Positions 1 to 5,571 of a DNA stretch of 5,593 nucleotides are shown one piece after another (within the stretch, counting starts at the first letter, position 1; each line of letters begins with the position of its first letter). The translations under genes were made by a program, and so were the position numbers. Location: positions 1-5,593 of the forward strand of contig CAMLJA010000141.1 in the NCBI GenBank assembly GCA_946480065.1. Reading direction: 5' to 3'. The notes under the pieces are model-generated. The model made no database searches. It was not told the origin of the DNA and saw only the letters and a program-made list of their open reading frames with translations. The stretch comes from an uncultured Thermomonas sp. Its GTDB lineage: Bacteria > Pseudomonadota > Gammaproteobacteria > Xanthomonadales > Xanthomonadaceae.

Positions 1-390
1 AACCACGTCGGCAAGTTCGCCGACACGAGCGAGCAGGGCCGCGCGGTGCGCCACGAGGCGTTCGAGGCGATCGTGCTGCTGCTCAACCCGATCACCCCGC
101 ACGTGAGCCACGCCCTGTGGCAGGTGCTGGGCCACCCCGAGGAACTGCTGGAGGACATCCCGTTCCCGCAGGCCGATCCGGCCGCGCTGGTGCGCGATGC
201 GGTCACCCTGGCGGTACAGGTCAACGGCAAGCTGCGCGGGACCATCCAGGCCGCGCCCGATGCCACCCGCGAGGCGGTCGAGGCGCTGGCGCTGGCGGAG
301 CCGGCGGTGGCGAAGTTCCTGGAGGGCCAGGCGGTCCGCAAGGTGATCGTGGTGCCCGGCAAGATCGTGAACATCGTGGCCGCCGGTTGA
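1..390 (+). CDS. leuS: Leucyl-tRNA synthetase, C-terminal end (5' truncated by window)
   Basis: The last 129 residues of a class I leucyl-tRNA synthetase, the cytoplasmic enzyme that charges tRNA-Leu with leucine using ATP. The catalytic and editing domains lie before the window. What is visible is the end of the helical anticodon-binding domain, with the typical LLLNPITPHVSHALW stretch (window residues about 27-41), followed by the small C-terminal domain with VQVNGKLRG (about 72-80) and the closing VRKVIVVPGKIVNIVA. These match the bacterial LeuS C-terminus closely and end at a normal TGA. The frame is open from base 1, so the gene is complete at its 3' end only. leuS directly before lptE and holA is the usual gammaproteobacterial order. 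Identification is very secure. Confidence 0.96.
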   Translation, partial: NHVGKFADTSEQGRAVRHEAFEAIVLLLNPITPHVSHALWQVLGHPEELLEDIPFPQADPAALVRDAVTLAVQVNGKLRGTIQAAPDATREAVEALALAEPAVAKFLEGQAVRKVIVVPGKIVNIVAAG

Positions 391-395
391 TCGCT

Positions 396-401
396 TAGAC
401 T
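396..401 (+). promoter_or_regulatory. Candidate -10 element of a leaderless lptE promoter
   Basis: TAGACT (within TTAGACTC) lies exactly 6 nt before the lptE ATG. It stands out as AT-rich in a very GC-rich stretch and fits the TANNNT -10 pattern. Transcription starting about 7 nt after the hexamer would begin at the ATG itself, so the mRNA would have no leader. Consistent with that, no Shine-Dalgarno is visible between the leuS stop and the ATG. No good -35 was found about 17 nt upstream. The same element at the same distance precedes the ATG at 5584. The promoter role is inferred. Confidence 0.42.
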
Positions 402-407
402 CCCGCC

Positions 408-920
408 ATGACCCGCCTTGCCCCCGTCTTCGCCCTGTGCGCCGTCCTGCTGGCCGGCTGCGGCTTCCACCTGCGCAACGCGCTGGACCTGCCCGACAAC
501 CTGGGCCCGGTGCGGGTGGTCGCCTCCGATCCCTACAGCGCGCTGGCCGAGTCGATCGCCGACGGCCTGCGCCGGGCCGGCGCGCAGCCGGCCGCGGAAG
601 GCGCACGCGACGGCGTGGCCACCCTGCGGGTGCTGTCCGAGCAGTGGGCCGACACCGCGATCAGCCACGACCAGTTCGGCCGCGCGCAGGAGTTCTCGCT
701 GCGCTACGCGGTCATCTTCAGCATGGCCCGCGCCGACGGCAGCCCGGTGGTGCCGCAGCAGGCGGTGGAGCTGTCGCGCGACTACCTGGCGCCGGCGGTG
801 GATTCCATCGGCAAGGCCAGCGAACGCGAGCTGCTGGTGCGCGAGCTGCGCCGCGACATGGCCGCCGCCATCCTGCGCCGCGTCGACGCGGCCTCGCAGC
901 CGGCCGACGCGGCGCGCTGA
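408..920 (+). CDS. lptE: LPS-assembly lipoprotein LptE
   Basis: Outer-membrane lipoprotein that plugs the LptD barrel and helps insert lipopolysaccharide into the outer leaflet. The 170-residue product begins with a short basic end and a hydrophobic segment leading to the lipobox L15-A16-G17-C18. Cys18 would be lipidated, and Gly19 rather than Asp follows it, which favours sorting to the outer membrane. The mature start CGFHLRN is the family hallmark (GFHLR just after the cysteine), followed by the alpha/beta LptE fold with SIADGLRRAGA (about residues 46-56) and a C-terminal helix ELLVRELRRDMAAAILRR. The ATG is 17 nt after leuS and is the only start that leaves a proper signal peptide. The place between leuS and holA is the standard one for lptE (formerly rlpB). 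Confidence 0.94.
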   Translation: MTRLAPVFALCAVLLAGCGFHLRNALDLPDNLGPVRVVASDPYSALAESIADGLRRAGAQPAAEGARDGVATLRVLSEQWADTAISHDQFGRAQEFSLRYAVIFSMARADGSPVVPQQAVELSRDYLAPAVDSIGKASERELLVRELRRDMAAAILRRVDAASQPADAAR

Positions 921-937
921 CGCCGCCGGACCGCGCC

Positions 938-1975
938 GTGGAGTCCAGCCCGGACCGTTTCCCCGCCCTGGTGGGCGAGGGCGCGCTGCGCCCCGCCTAC
1001 CTGGTCGCCGGCCAGGAGGCGCTGCTGGTGCTGGAGGCGGCCGACGCGGTGCGCGCGGCCGCGCGCGCGCAGGGCATCGGCGAGCGCGAGGTGCACGACA
1101 TGGAGGGCCGCGACGCCGACTGGGGCGCGCTGGACGCGGCGATCCACGCCCCCAGCCTGTTCGCCAGCCGGCGCGTGGTCGAGGTCCGCCTGCCCACCGG
1201 CAAGCCCGGCGCGGAGGGCGGCAAGCTGATCGCCGCGTTCTGCGCCGCCCCCCCGCCGGACGTGGTGCTGCTGGTGGTGGCGCAGGACTGGTCGCGGGCG
1301 CACGCCGGCAAGTGGAGCGAGGCGATCGGGCGGGTGGGCCACAGCTGCATCGCCTGGACGGTCAAGCCGCACGAGCTGGAGGCATGGATCGGCCGGCGCC
1401 TGCGCAGCCGCGGGCTGAAGGCCACCGCCGACGCGGTGGCGCGGCTGGCCCAGCGGGTGCAGGGCAACCTGCTGGCGGCCGCGCAGGAAGTCGACAAGCT
1501 GGCGCTGCTGGCCGAACCCGGCGACGCCGCGCTGGACGGCGCGCGGATGGAGGCGCTGGTGGCGGATTCCGCCCGCTACGACGTCTTCCGCCTGGTCGAC
1601 GCCGCGCTCAACGGGCAGCCCGCGCAGGTCGCGCGCATCGTCGCCGGCCTGCGGGCCGAGGGCGAGGCCATCCCGGCGCTGATGGGCATGGTGGTGAAGG
1701 AACTGCAGGCCGCCGCCGCGCTGGCGCGGGCGCGCGACTTCGCCGGCGAATGCAGGGCGCTGCGGATCTGGGACGCCAAGCAGGCGGTATACAAGCGCGC
1801 GCTGGCGCGCCACCCGCCCGCGCGCTGGCAGCGCTTCCTGGTCGAGGCCGGCAAGGTCGACCGCATTTCCAAGGGCCGCGGCCGCGCCGGCGAGGCCAGC
1901 GATCCGTGGCTGCAGCTGGAGCGCCTGCTGCTGGCGATCGCGGAGCCCGGCGCGGGGCGGCTGCTGGCCTCGTGA
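938..1975 (+). CDS. holA: DNA polymerase III subunit delta (HolA)
   Basis: Delta subunit of the clamp-loader complex, which opens the beta sliding clamp and loads it on primed DNA in the cytoplasm. The product is 345 residues, close to the 343 of E. coli HolA. Family marks in order: [10 protein letters not shown] near residues 18-27 in the N-terminal domain, [13 protein letters not shown] with the following helix, [29 protein letters not shown] in domain II, then domain III with [13 protein letters not shown] and the closing [12 protein letters not shown]. The GTG start at 938 is chosen because it gives MESSPDRF, matching the usual family N-terminus, and sits 17 nt after the lptE stop; only a weak CGGA lies upstream. 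The frame is open much further upstream, but that is a shadow of lptE. Its stop overlaps the nadD start. A run of seven C at 1248-1254 leaves the frame intact. Confidence 0.95.
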   Translation: MESSPDRFPALVGEGALRPAYLVAGQEALLVLEAADAVRAAARAQGIGEREVHDMEGRDADWGALDAAIHAPSLFASRRVVEVRLPTGKPGAEGGKLIAAFCAAPPPDVVLLVVAQDWSRAHAGKWSEAIGRVGHSCIAWTVKPHELEAWIGRRLRSRGLKATADAVARLAQRVQGNLLAAAQEVDKLALLAEPGDAALDGARMEALVADSARYDVFRLVDAALNGQPAQVARIVAGLRAEGEAIPALMGMVVKELQAAAALARARDFAGECRALRIWDAKQAVYKRALARHPPARWQRFLVEAGKVDRISKGRGRAGEASDPWLQLERLLLAIAEPGAGRLLAS

Positions 1976-2679
1976 GCACGCCGCGGCTGCTGGTCTGCTA
2001 CGGGGGCACCTTCGACCCGGTGCACAACGGCCACCTGGCGATCGCCCGCGGCGCGCGCGACGCGCTGGCCGCGCGGGTGGCGCTGCTGCCCGCCCACGAC
2101 CCGCCGCACAAGGCCGCCACCCGCGCCACGGCCGCGCAGCGCGCGGAGATGCTGGAGCTGGCCGTGGCCGGGGAGCCGGGCCTCGCGGTGGACCGCCGCG
2201 AGCTGGCGCGCAGCGGCCCCTCCTACAGCGTGGACACCCTGGCCGGCCTGCGCTCGTCGCTGGGCCCGGCGGCGCCGATCGCCTGGCTGGTCGGCACCGA
2301 CTCGCTGCTGCAGCTGCACACCTGGCACCGCTGGCGCGAGCTGTTCCGGCTCGCGCACGTGCTGGCGGTCCCGCGCCCCGGCGCCGCGGTGGACGCCCGC
2401 CGGCTGGCGGCGCAGGCGCCGGCGGTGCTGGCCGAGATCGCCGACCGCTGGCTGCCCCCGGCGGCGATGGCGGACAGTCCCTGCGGCGGGTTCGCGCTGC
2501 TGCCGCTGGCGGAACTGCGGCCGGAATCGTCCACCGAGCTGCGCCGCCGGATCGCTGCCGGCGAGGCCGGCTGGGAGGCCTGGGTGCCGCCGGCGGTGGC
2601 GGCCTACATCCGCCTCCACGGGCTCTACACCGGGCCCGGGGATATACTGCAGGCCACTCCCGAGAGCGATCGCCCTTGA
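1972..2679 (+). CDS. nadD: Nicotinate-nucleotide adenylyltransferase (NadD)
   Basis: Cytoplasmic enzyme that joins nicotinate mononucleotide and ATP to give deaminated NAD plus pyrophosphate, the penultimate step of NAD synthesis. The 235-residue product has the nucleotidyltransferase signature [11 protein letters not shown] at residues 11-21, including the HxGH-type motif that binds ATP phosphates, then a PPHK segment, [14 protein letters not shown] in the middle (substrate site region), VLAVPRPG, and the second phosphate-binding motif SSTELRRRI near the C-terminus. All key motifs look intact. The GTG start overlaps the holA stop by 4 nt (GTGA), suggesting translational coupling. The last dozen or so residues (after GLYTG) extend beyond the usual end and overlap the rsfS start; a TATACT element lies inside this tail. 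The frame also runs open far upstream through holA, which is not coding in that frame. Confidence 0.95.
   Translation: MSTPRLLVCYGGTFDPVHNGHLAIARGARDALAARVALLPAHDPPHKAATRATAAQRAEMLELAVAGEPGLAVDRRELARSGPSYSVDTLAGLRSSLGPAAPIAWLVGTDSLLQLHTWHRWRELFRLAHVLAVPRPGAAVDARRLAAQAPAVLAEIADRWLPPAAMADSPCGGFALLPLAELRPESSTELRRRIAAGEAGWEAWVPPAVAAYIRLHGLYTGPGDILQATPESDRP
2643..2648 (+). promoter_or_regulatory. Possible internal -10 element ahead of rsfS
   Basis: TATACT, differing from the TATAAT consensus at one base, sits in the last codons of nadD, 27 nt before the rsfS TTG. It is one of very few AT-rich hexamers in the operon. No clear -35 hexamer is seen 16-18 nt upstream, so an internal promoter for rsfS-rlmH is only a suggestion. 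The codons concerned (GAT ATA CTG) are in the poorly conserved tail of NadD, so the sequence is not forced by protein function. Confidence 0.25.
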
Positions 2680-3086
2680 CCACCACCGCCCACGTCATCA
2701 AGACCAGCCTGCCCACCCCGCCGCCGTCGGTCGACGCCCTGCTCGAGGCCGTGCGCGACGCGCTGGAGGAACTCAAGGCCAAGGACGCGGTGGAGATCGA
2801 CGTGCGCGGCAAGAGCAGCGTCTGTGACTACATGGTCGTCGCCTCCGGCACCTCCACCCGCCACGTGAAGTCGGTGGCCGACGAGGTGGTGCGCTTCGCC
2901 AAGAAGCTCGACGTCATGCCGCTGGGCGTGGAGGGCGAGCGCGAGGCCGAATGGGTGCTGGTGGACCTGGGCGACGTGGTGGTGCACGTGATGCTGCCGC
3001 GGGTGCGCGAGTTCTATGCGCTGGAACGGCTGTGGACCGTCGGCGACCAGCATCCCGACGAGCCCGCGGGCGACCCCCGCGACTGA
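2676..3086 (+). CDS. rsfS: Ribosome silencing factor RsfS
   Basis: Binds protein L14 (uL14) on the large ribosomal subunit and blocks joining with the small subunit, lowering translation in stationary phase or starvation. The 136-residue product carries the whole DUF143/RsfS core: [17 protein letters not shown] (about 29-45), [21 protein letters not shown] (about 51-71) and [14 protein letters not shown] followed by [10 protein letters not shown]. It is longer than the 105-residue E. coli protein, with about 20 extra N-terminal residues (Pro-rich) and a short acidic tail. The TTG start is chosen because it overlaps the nadD stop by 4 nt (TTGA) and leads to an MTTTAH-type N-terminus that I recall for xanthomonad homologues. 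Only a weak purine stretch (GAGAG) lies upstream, so translation probably depends on coupling to nadD. Confidence 0.93.
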   Translation: MTTTAHVIKTSLPTPPPSVDALLEAVRDALEELKAKDAVEIDVRGKSSVCDYMVVASGTSTRHVKSVADEVVRFAKKLDVMPLGVEGEREAEWVLVDLGDVVVHVMLPRVREFYALERLWTVGDQHPDEPAGDPRD

Positions 3087-3090
3087 GCCG

Positions 3091-3561
3091 TTGAAGGCCA
3101 CCCTGGTCGCCGTCGGCGAACGCGCGCCCGCTTGGGTGGCGGAGGGGTTCGCGGACTACCGCAAGCGGCTGTCGCACTGGCTCCCGCTGGAGCTGGTGGA
3201 GGTCGCGCCCGGGGTCCGCGGCAAGGGCCGCGACACCGCCCGGGCGATGGCGGACGAGGGCGCGCGCGTACTGGCCGCGCTGCCGAAGAACGCCCACGTG
3301 GTGGCGCTGGAGGGGCGCGGCCGGATGCATTCCTCGGAACAGCTGGCCGGGCGCCTGGAGCACTGGCGCGGCCAGGGCCGCGACCTGGCGTTCCTGGTCG
3401 GCGGCCCCGAGGGGCACGCCCCGGAGGTGGTGGCCCGCGCCGACGAGCAGTGGTCGCTGGGCCCGCTCACCCTGCCGCACATGCTGGTGGGGCTGGTGCT
3501 GGCCGAGCAGCTGTCCCGCGCGGCCAGGCTGCTGGCCAACCACCCCAACCACCGCGCCTGC
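3091..3561 (+). CDS. rlmH: 23S rRNA pseudouridine-1915 N3-methyltransferase RlmH, stop codon lost
   Basis: A small SPOUT (knotted, dimeric) enzyme that uses S-adenosylmethionine to methylate pseudouridine 1915 in helix 69 of 23S rRNA on the 70S ribosome. From the TTG at 3091 (4 nt after rsfS) the protein reads MKATLVAVGERAPAWV, then RGKGRD, LVGGPEG at 102-108 and WSLGPLTLPHML at 120-131, all as in the family. The homologous end, HPNHRA, falls at residue 156, the usual length, but the next codon (3559-3561) is TGC, one base from TGA. The frame stays open to a TAG at 4105-4107, adding about 182 low-complexity Arg/His-rich residues antisense to the TonB gene. Three usually conserved residues are changed: G134 for Arg, S142 for Tyr and N153 for Tyr. 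The coordinates give the homologous part plus the TGC. It may be a decaying gene, a read-through protein or a sequence error. Confidence 0.85.
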
Positions 3562-3562
3562 C

Positions 3563-3587
3563 GCGGCGGCGCACGACGCGCCGCCGC
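3563..3587. terminator. Perfect GC hairpin between convergent rlmH and TonB genes
   Basis: Arms GCGGCGGCGC (3563-3572) and GCGCCGCCGC (3578-3587) are perfect inverted repeats of 10 bp around a 5-nt loop, ACGAC. The hairpin lies between the expected end of rlmH and the TonB stop at 3598, where a shared two-way terminator would be expected. Neither strand has a T-run after the stem, so it is not a classic intrinsic terminator. It could slow polymerase or protect 3' ends. Because rlmH lacks its stop, ribosomes reading through would traverse it. GCC/GGC repeats arise easily at this base composition. Confidence 0.45.
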
Positions 3588-3597
3588 CGTCCGCGCT

Positions 3598-4305
3598 TCA
3601 GCGCGCCAGTTCGAACTGGATCGGCACCAGCCCGATCGCCTCCACCGCGCGGCCGTCGCGCATCGCCGGCTGGAAGCGCCAGCGCTTGAGCACTTGCGCG
3701 CGCGCGGCCTCGTCCAGCTCGCGGTGCCCGCTGCTGCGGGCCACCGCTACGTCCAGCGGGCGGCCGTCCAGCCCCACCGTCACCTGCAGCAGCACGGTGC
3801 CACTCAGCCGCAGCTGCTGGGCCCGGCGCGGGTAGACCGGCGCCGGGGCGTCGCGGTACTGCAGCTGGACCGGGGCCGGCCCGGCCGGTTCGGCGGCGAT
3901 CGACTCGGTCGGTCCCGCATCCTCCACGATTGTCGGCGCCACGTAGTCGCTGCCGGTGTCGGTGACGACCTCGGCGACCACGGGCGCATCGGGGCGCGGG
4001 GCCACCGTGGGACGGGCGACCTGGGGCACGGGTGGGCGGGGCCGCGGCTGGGTGACCGGCACGATCGGCACCACCTCGGGCGGCTTGGGGATCTGGCGCG
4101 CGGTTAGGGTCGGCGGGGCGTCCGGCGCGGTGGCCGGCGGTGGCATCGCCAGCGGCATCATCAGCAGGCCGAAGGCCAGCAGGTTGAGCGCCATGGTGCC
4201 GCTGAGGGTCAGGATGCGGGTGGCGTCGAGGTGCGGCTTTTGCGCCGGGCGCAGCAGGGCGAAGCCGGCCGGGCGGGAGAGGACTCGAGAGTGCGCGCTT
4301 GCCAT
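3598..4305 (-). CDS. TonB-type energy transducer
   Basis: Inner-membrane-anchored periplasmic protein expected to carry proton-motive energy from an ExbB/ExbD-type complex to outer-membrane TonB-dependent receptors. The 235-residue product has a cytoplasmic N-terminus of about 30 residues, one membrane helix (about 31-53, ILTLSGTMALNLLAFGLL), a Pro-rich periplasmic spacer (about 54-155, with PKPPEVVPIVPV and PRPRPPVP), and a TonB C-terminal domain from PVYPRRAQQL at 156 through SGTVLLQVTVGLDG and VLKRWRFQPA to the end. The ATG at 4305 is chosen because AGGAGGT lies 5 nt before it; a TTG 11 codons upstream has no such site. No exbB, exbD or receptor gene is in the window, so its partners are unknown. 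The helix contains no histidine, unlike His20 of E. coli TonB. Xanthomonads carry several TonB paralogues, so no specific symbol is given. Confidence 0.9.
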   Translation of the reverse strand: MASAHSRVLSRPAGFALLRPAQKPHLDATRILTLSGTMALNLLAFGLLMMPLAMPPPATAPDAPPTLTARQIPKPPEVVPIVPVTQPRPRPPVPQVARPTVAPRPDAPVVAEVVTDTGSDYVAPTIVEDAGPTESIAAEPAGPAPVQLQYRDAPAPVYPRRAQQLRLSGTVLLQVTVGLDGRPLDVAVARSSGHRELDEAARAQVLKRWRFQPAMRDGRAVEAIGLVPIQFELAR

Positions 4306-4310
4306 GGTCA

Positions 4311-4317
4311 ACCTCCT
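4311..4317 (-). promoter_or_regulatory. Strong Shine-Dalgarno of the TonB-type gene
   Basis: AGGAGGT on the minus strand, 5 nt before the ATG at 4305, is a full match to the anti-Shine-Dalgarno. It decides the start and is by far the strongest ribosome-binding site in the window, in contrast to the weak or absent sites of the lptE-rlmH run. Confidence 0.75.
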
Positions 4318-4461
4318 GTCGGGGTGGTGTCCATGCAACGGCCGGGCGCCGAGGGTGGGGTTGCGGCAGGCCGCTGCACGCCTCCGAACCTGCTCCGTGC
4401 GCCTGCGTATGGCAACGCGGGGCCGACGGCCGGTCTCCGCGGCCGACGGGTGGCCGCGGCG
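4318..4461 (-). other. Intergenic region upstream of the TonB-type gene
   Basis: About 144 bp between the TonB ribosome-binding site and the hairpin that ends the SIMPL transcript. It should hold the promoter of the TonB-type gene, which reads leftwards. I could not pick a credible -35/-10 pair; the least GC-rich spots are CCATACGC and GTTGCATG on the minus strand. I saw no Fur-box-like or other recognisable operator. Confidence 0.4.
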
Positions 4462-4499
4462 GATGCGACGACGCCCGCGCGGGGCGGGCGTCGGGCATC
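4462..4499 (-). terminator. Two-part hairpin after the SIMPL/small-gene transcript
   Basis: An inner stem pairs 4469-4478 (CGACGCCCGC) with 4484-4493 (GCGGGCGTCG), 10 bp around a 5-nt loop. After a small internal loop, an outer stem pairs 4462-4466 (GATGC) with 4495-4499 (GCATC). It begins 17 nt beyond the stop of the 60-codon gene, the right place for a terminator of the minus-strand SIMPL unit. No T-tract follows, as with many hairpins in GC-rich genomes, so termination is inferred from position and stability alone. Confidence 0.45.
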
Positions 4500-4515
4500 G
4501 AACCGGACGGTCGGG

Positions 4516-4698
4516 TCAGGGCGCGGGATCGGGGTCGTGCTCCAGCCCGCCTTCCTCGCGGTCGGGCGCCGGCTTCGCGCCGGGGATCTGCGCCTGCGCC
4601 TTGTCCCTGGGCTTGGGTTCGGCGTAGCCGGTGTTGCAGGCCGGCGCGGGGTTGCCGGCGGGGACCGGGCCGTTGGCGTCGCCGTCGCGGCCGCCCAC
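4516..4698 (-). CDS. Small proline-rich hypothetical protein (60 aa)
   Basis: I do not recognise this family. The frame starts with GTG one base after the stop of the SIMPL gene (TGA-C-GTG), so translation by re-initiation is likely; the only purine-rich match upstream is GGGG inside the preceding gene. The 60-residue product is rich in Pro, Ala, Gly and charged residues, with one cysteine (C21 in PACNTGY), a basic middle (EPKPRDKAQAQ) and an acidic tail (DREEGGLEHDPDPAP). It has no signal peptide or membrane helix and is probably largely disordered. Evidence that it is real: 57 of its 60 codons end in G or C, including the Asn, Lys, Tyr, Asp and Ile codons, and a strong hairpin follows its stop. 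A role linked to the SIMPL protein is only suggested by position. Confidence 0.62.
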   Translation of the reverse strand: MGGRDGDANGPVPAGNPAPACNTGYAEPKPRDKAQAQIPGAKPAPDREEGGLEHDPDPAP

Positions 4699-4699
4699 G

Positions 4700-5422
4700 T
4701 CAGCGCCCCAGTTCGAAGACGACGTCGATGGCCACCGACAGCGTCGTCTCGCCCGGCGATACCGAGGTTTCCTTGGCCATCGCGTCGGCGGCCATCGCCC
4801 GCATCATCGGCACCGGTCGCGGCAGGCTGGCGCCGCCTTCGCTGATGCTCACGATCCGGCGCACCTTCAGCCCCAGTGCGTCGGCGTAGGTGCGGGCGCG
4901 CGCCTGCGCCTTCTCCAGCGCGGCCACGCGCGCCTCGTCGTAGGCCGCTTCCGGCTGGTCCACCTCGAAGCTGGGGCCGTTGACCTGGTTGGCGCCGCTG
5001 GCCACCAGCGCGTCCAGCACCTTGCCCAGCTTCGCCAGGTCGCGCACCTTGACGTTGACCGTGTTGCTGGCCTGGTAGCCGGTGATCGCCGGCGGCTGGT
5101 TCTCGGCGTAGCGGTACTGCGGGTTGAGGTTGATGCCGCTGGTCTGGATGTCGCGCTCGGCGATCCCGGCGGCGCGCAGCGCGCCCATCACCTTGTCCAT
5201 CTGCGCGGCGTTGGCGCGCATCGCGGCGTTGGCGTCGGCGGCCTGGGTGATCACGCCGGTGGAAATGCTGGCGACGTCGGGCACCCGGGTGGCCTCGGCG
5301 CTGGCGGACACCGACAGCAGGGTGGCGTCGGAGGCCACCATCGGGGCGGGCATCGCCTGGGCGTGGGCGCCGGGCATGGCGGCGGCGAGGGCAAGTGAGA
5401 GCAGCAGCGGACGCAGGATCAT
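4700..5422 (-). CDS. Secreted SIMPL-domain (DUF541, YggE-like) protein
   Basis: Periplasmic protein of the SIMPL/DUF541 family, which includes E. coli YggE, linked in the literature to oxidative-stress tolerance; the molecular activity is not established. The 240-residue product (YggE is 246) starts with a signal peptide, MILRPLLLSLALAAAMPGAHA, probably cut after Ala21. The domain follows: LLSVSASAEATRVPDVASISTGV (about residues 33-54) is the typical first strand pair, then a helix, SGINLNPQYRY, GYQASNTVNVKVRDLAKLGKVLDALVASGAN, and a final strand ending VDVVFELGR-like at the C-terminus. The ATG at 5422 is chosen because it yields the signal peptide and has GGAG 7 nt upstream. The frame is open 46 codons further upstream, but that part is Arg-rich and lies in the divergent promoter region. 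It is followed immediately by a 60-codon gene. Confidence 0.93.
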   Translation of the reverse strand: MILRPLLLSLALAAAMPGAHAQAMPAPMVASDATLLSVSASAEATRVPDVASISTGVITQAADANAAMRANAAQMDKVMGALRAAGIAERDIQTSGINLNPQYRYAENQPPAITGYQASNTVNVKVRDLAKLGKVLDALVASGANQVNGPSFEVDQPEAAYDEARVAALEKAQARARTYADALGLKVRRIVSISEGGASLPRPVPMMRAMAADAMAKETSVSPGETTLSVAIDVVFELGR

Positions 5423-5571
5423 GCGGGAACTCCGGTTCGGTCTGGGGAAGGATGCGGCGCGGTTCGTGGGTAGCGGGTGAACGCCGCGAACCGGGTGAAC
5501 GCACGATGAGTCCCGACGGGGTCGCCGGCGCGCGCGGCGTTCGCGCAGGCGGCCAGTCATGGAGCGCGGGT
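5423..5571. promoter_or_regulatory. Divergent intergenic region with short spaced repeats
   Basis: Region between the leftward SIMPL gene and the rightward gene at the window edge. It contains CGGTTCG at 5433-5439 and 5460-5466 and its inverse CGAACCG at 5487-5493, exactly 27 nt apart each time, plus an 11-bp direct repeat CGGGTGAACGC at 5474-5484 and 5492-5502 (18-nt period). GGAG at 5430-5433 on the minus strand is the SIMPL ribosome-binding site. I could not pick out a clear -35/-10 for the SIMPL gene. The repeats may be operator-like, but the function is unknown. Confidence 0.4.

Noticed and set aside
1051..1070. Alternating CG tract with a 16-bp palindrome in holA (1051-1066)
   Set aside because: It encodes an ordinary Val-Arg-Ala-Ala-Ala-Arg-Ala segment and is explained by GC-rich codon choice.
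1248..1254. Run of seven C in holA as a possible slippage or phase-variation site
   Set aside because: The frame is intact on both sides, the run is short for slippage, and the gene is essential, so it is most likely plain proline codons.
418..1971. Long plus-strand open frame running upstream of nadD through lptE and holA
   Set aside because: It is out of frame with two secure genes, Arg/Ala/Pro-rich and without motifs. Only the part from the GTG at 1972 matches a family.
782..2812. Minus-strand 676-codon open frame opposite holA and nadD
   Set aside because: Antisense shadow of high-GC genes: low-complexity Arg/Pro/Ala sequence, no recognisable domain and no ribosome-binding site.
3562..4107. 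The rlmH read-through tail as a real fused domain
   Set aside because: It lies in codon register antisense to the TonB gene, which explains why it is open. The residues are His/Arg/Gly-rich with no motif, so it is treated as unselected.
4308..4334. Eight-codon upstream reading frame (MDTTPTGG) ending 2 nt before the TonB start
   Set aside because: It could act as a leader peptide, but it has no ribosome-binding site of its own and its length and position are easily due to chance.
4306..4338. N-terminal extension of the TonB-type gene from a TTG at 4338
   Set aside because: The perfect AGGAGGT directs translation to the ATG at 4305, and the extension would include the ribosome-binding site.
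5423..5560. 46-codon N-terminal extension of the SIMPL protein
   Set aside because: It would bury the signal peptide and is Arg-rich, and the ATG at 5422 has its own GGAG site.
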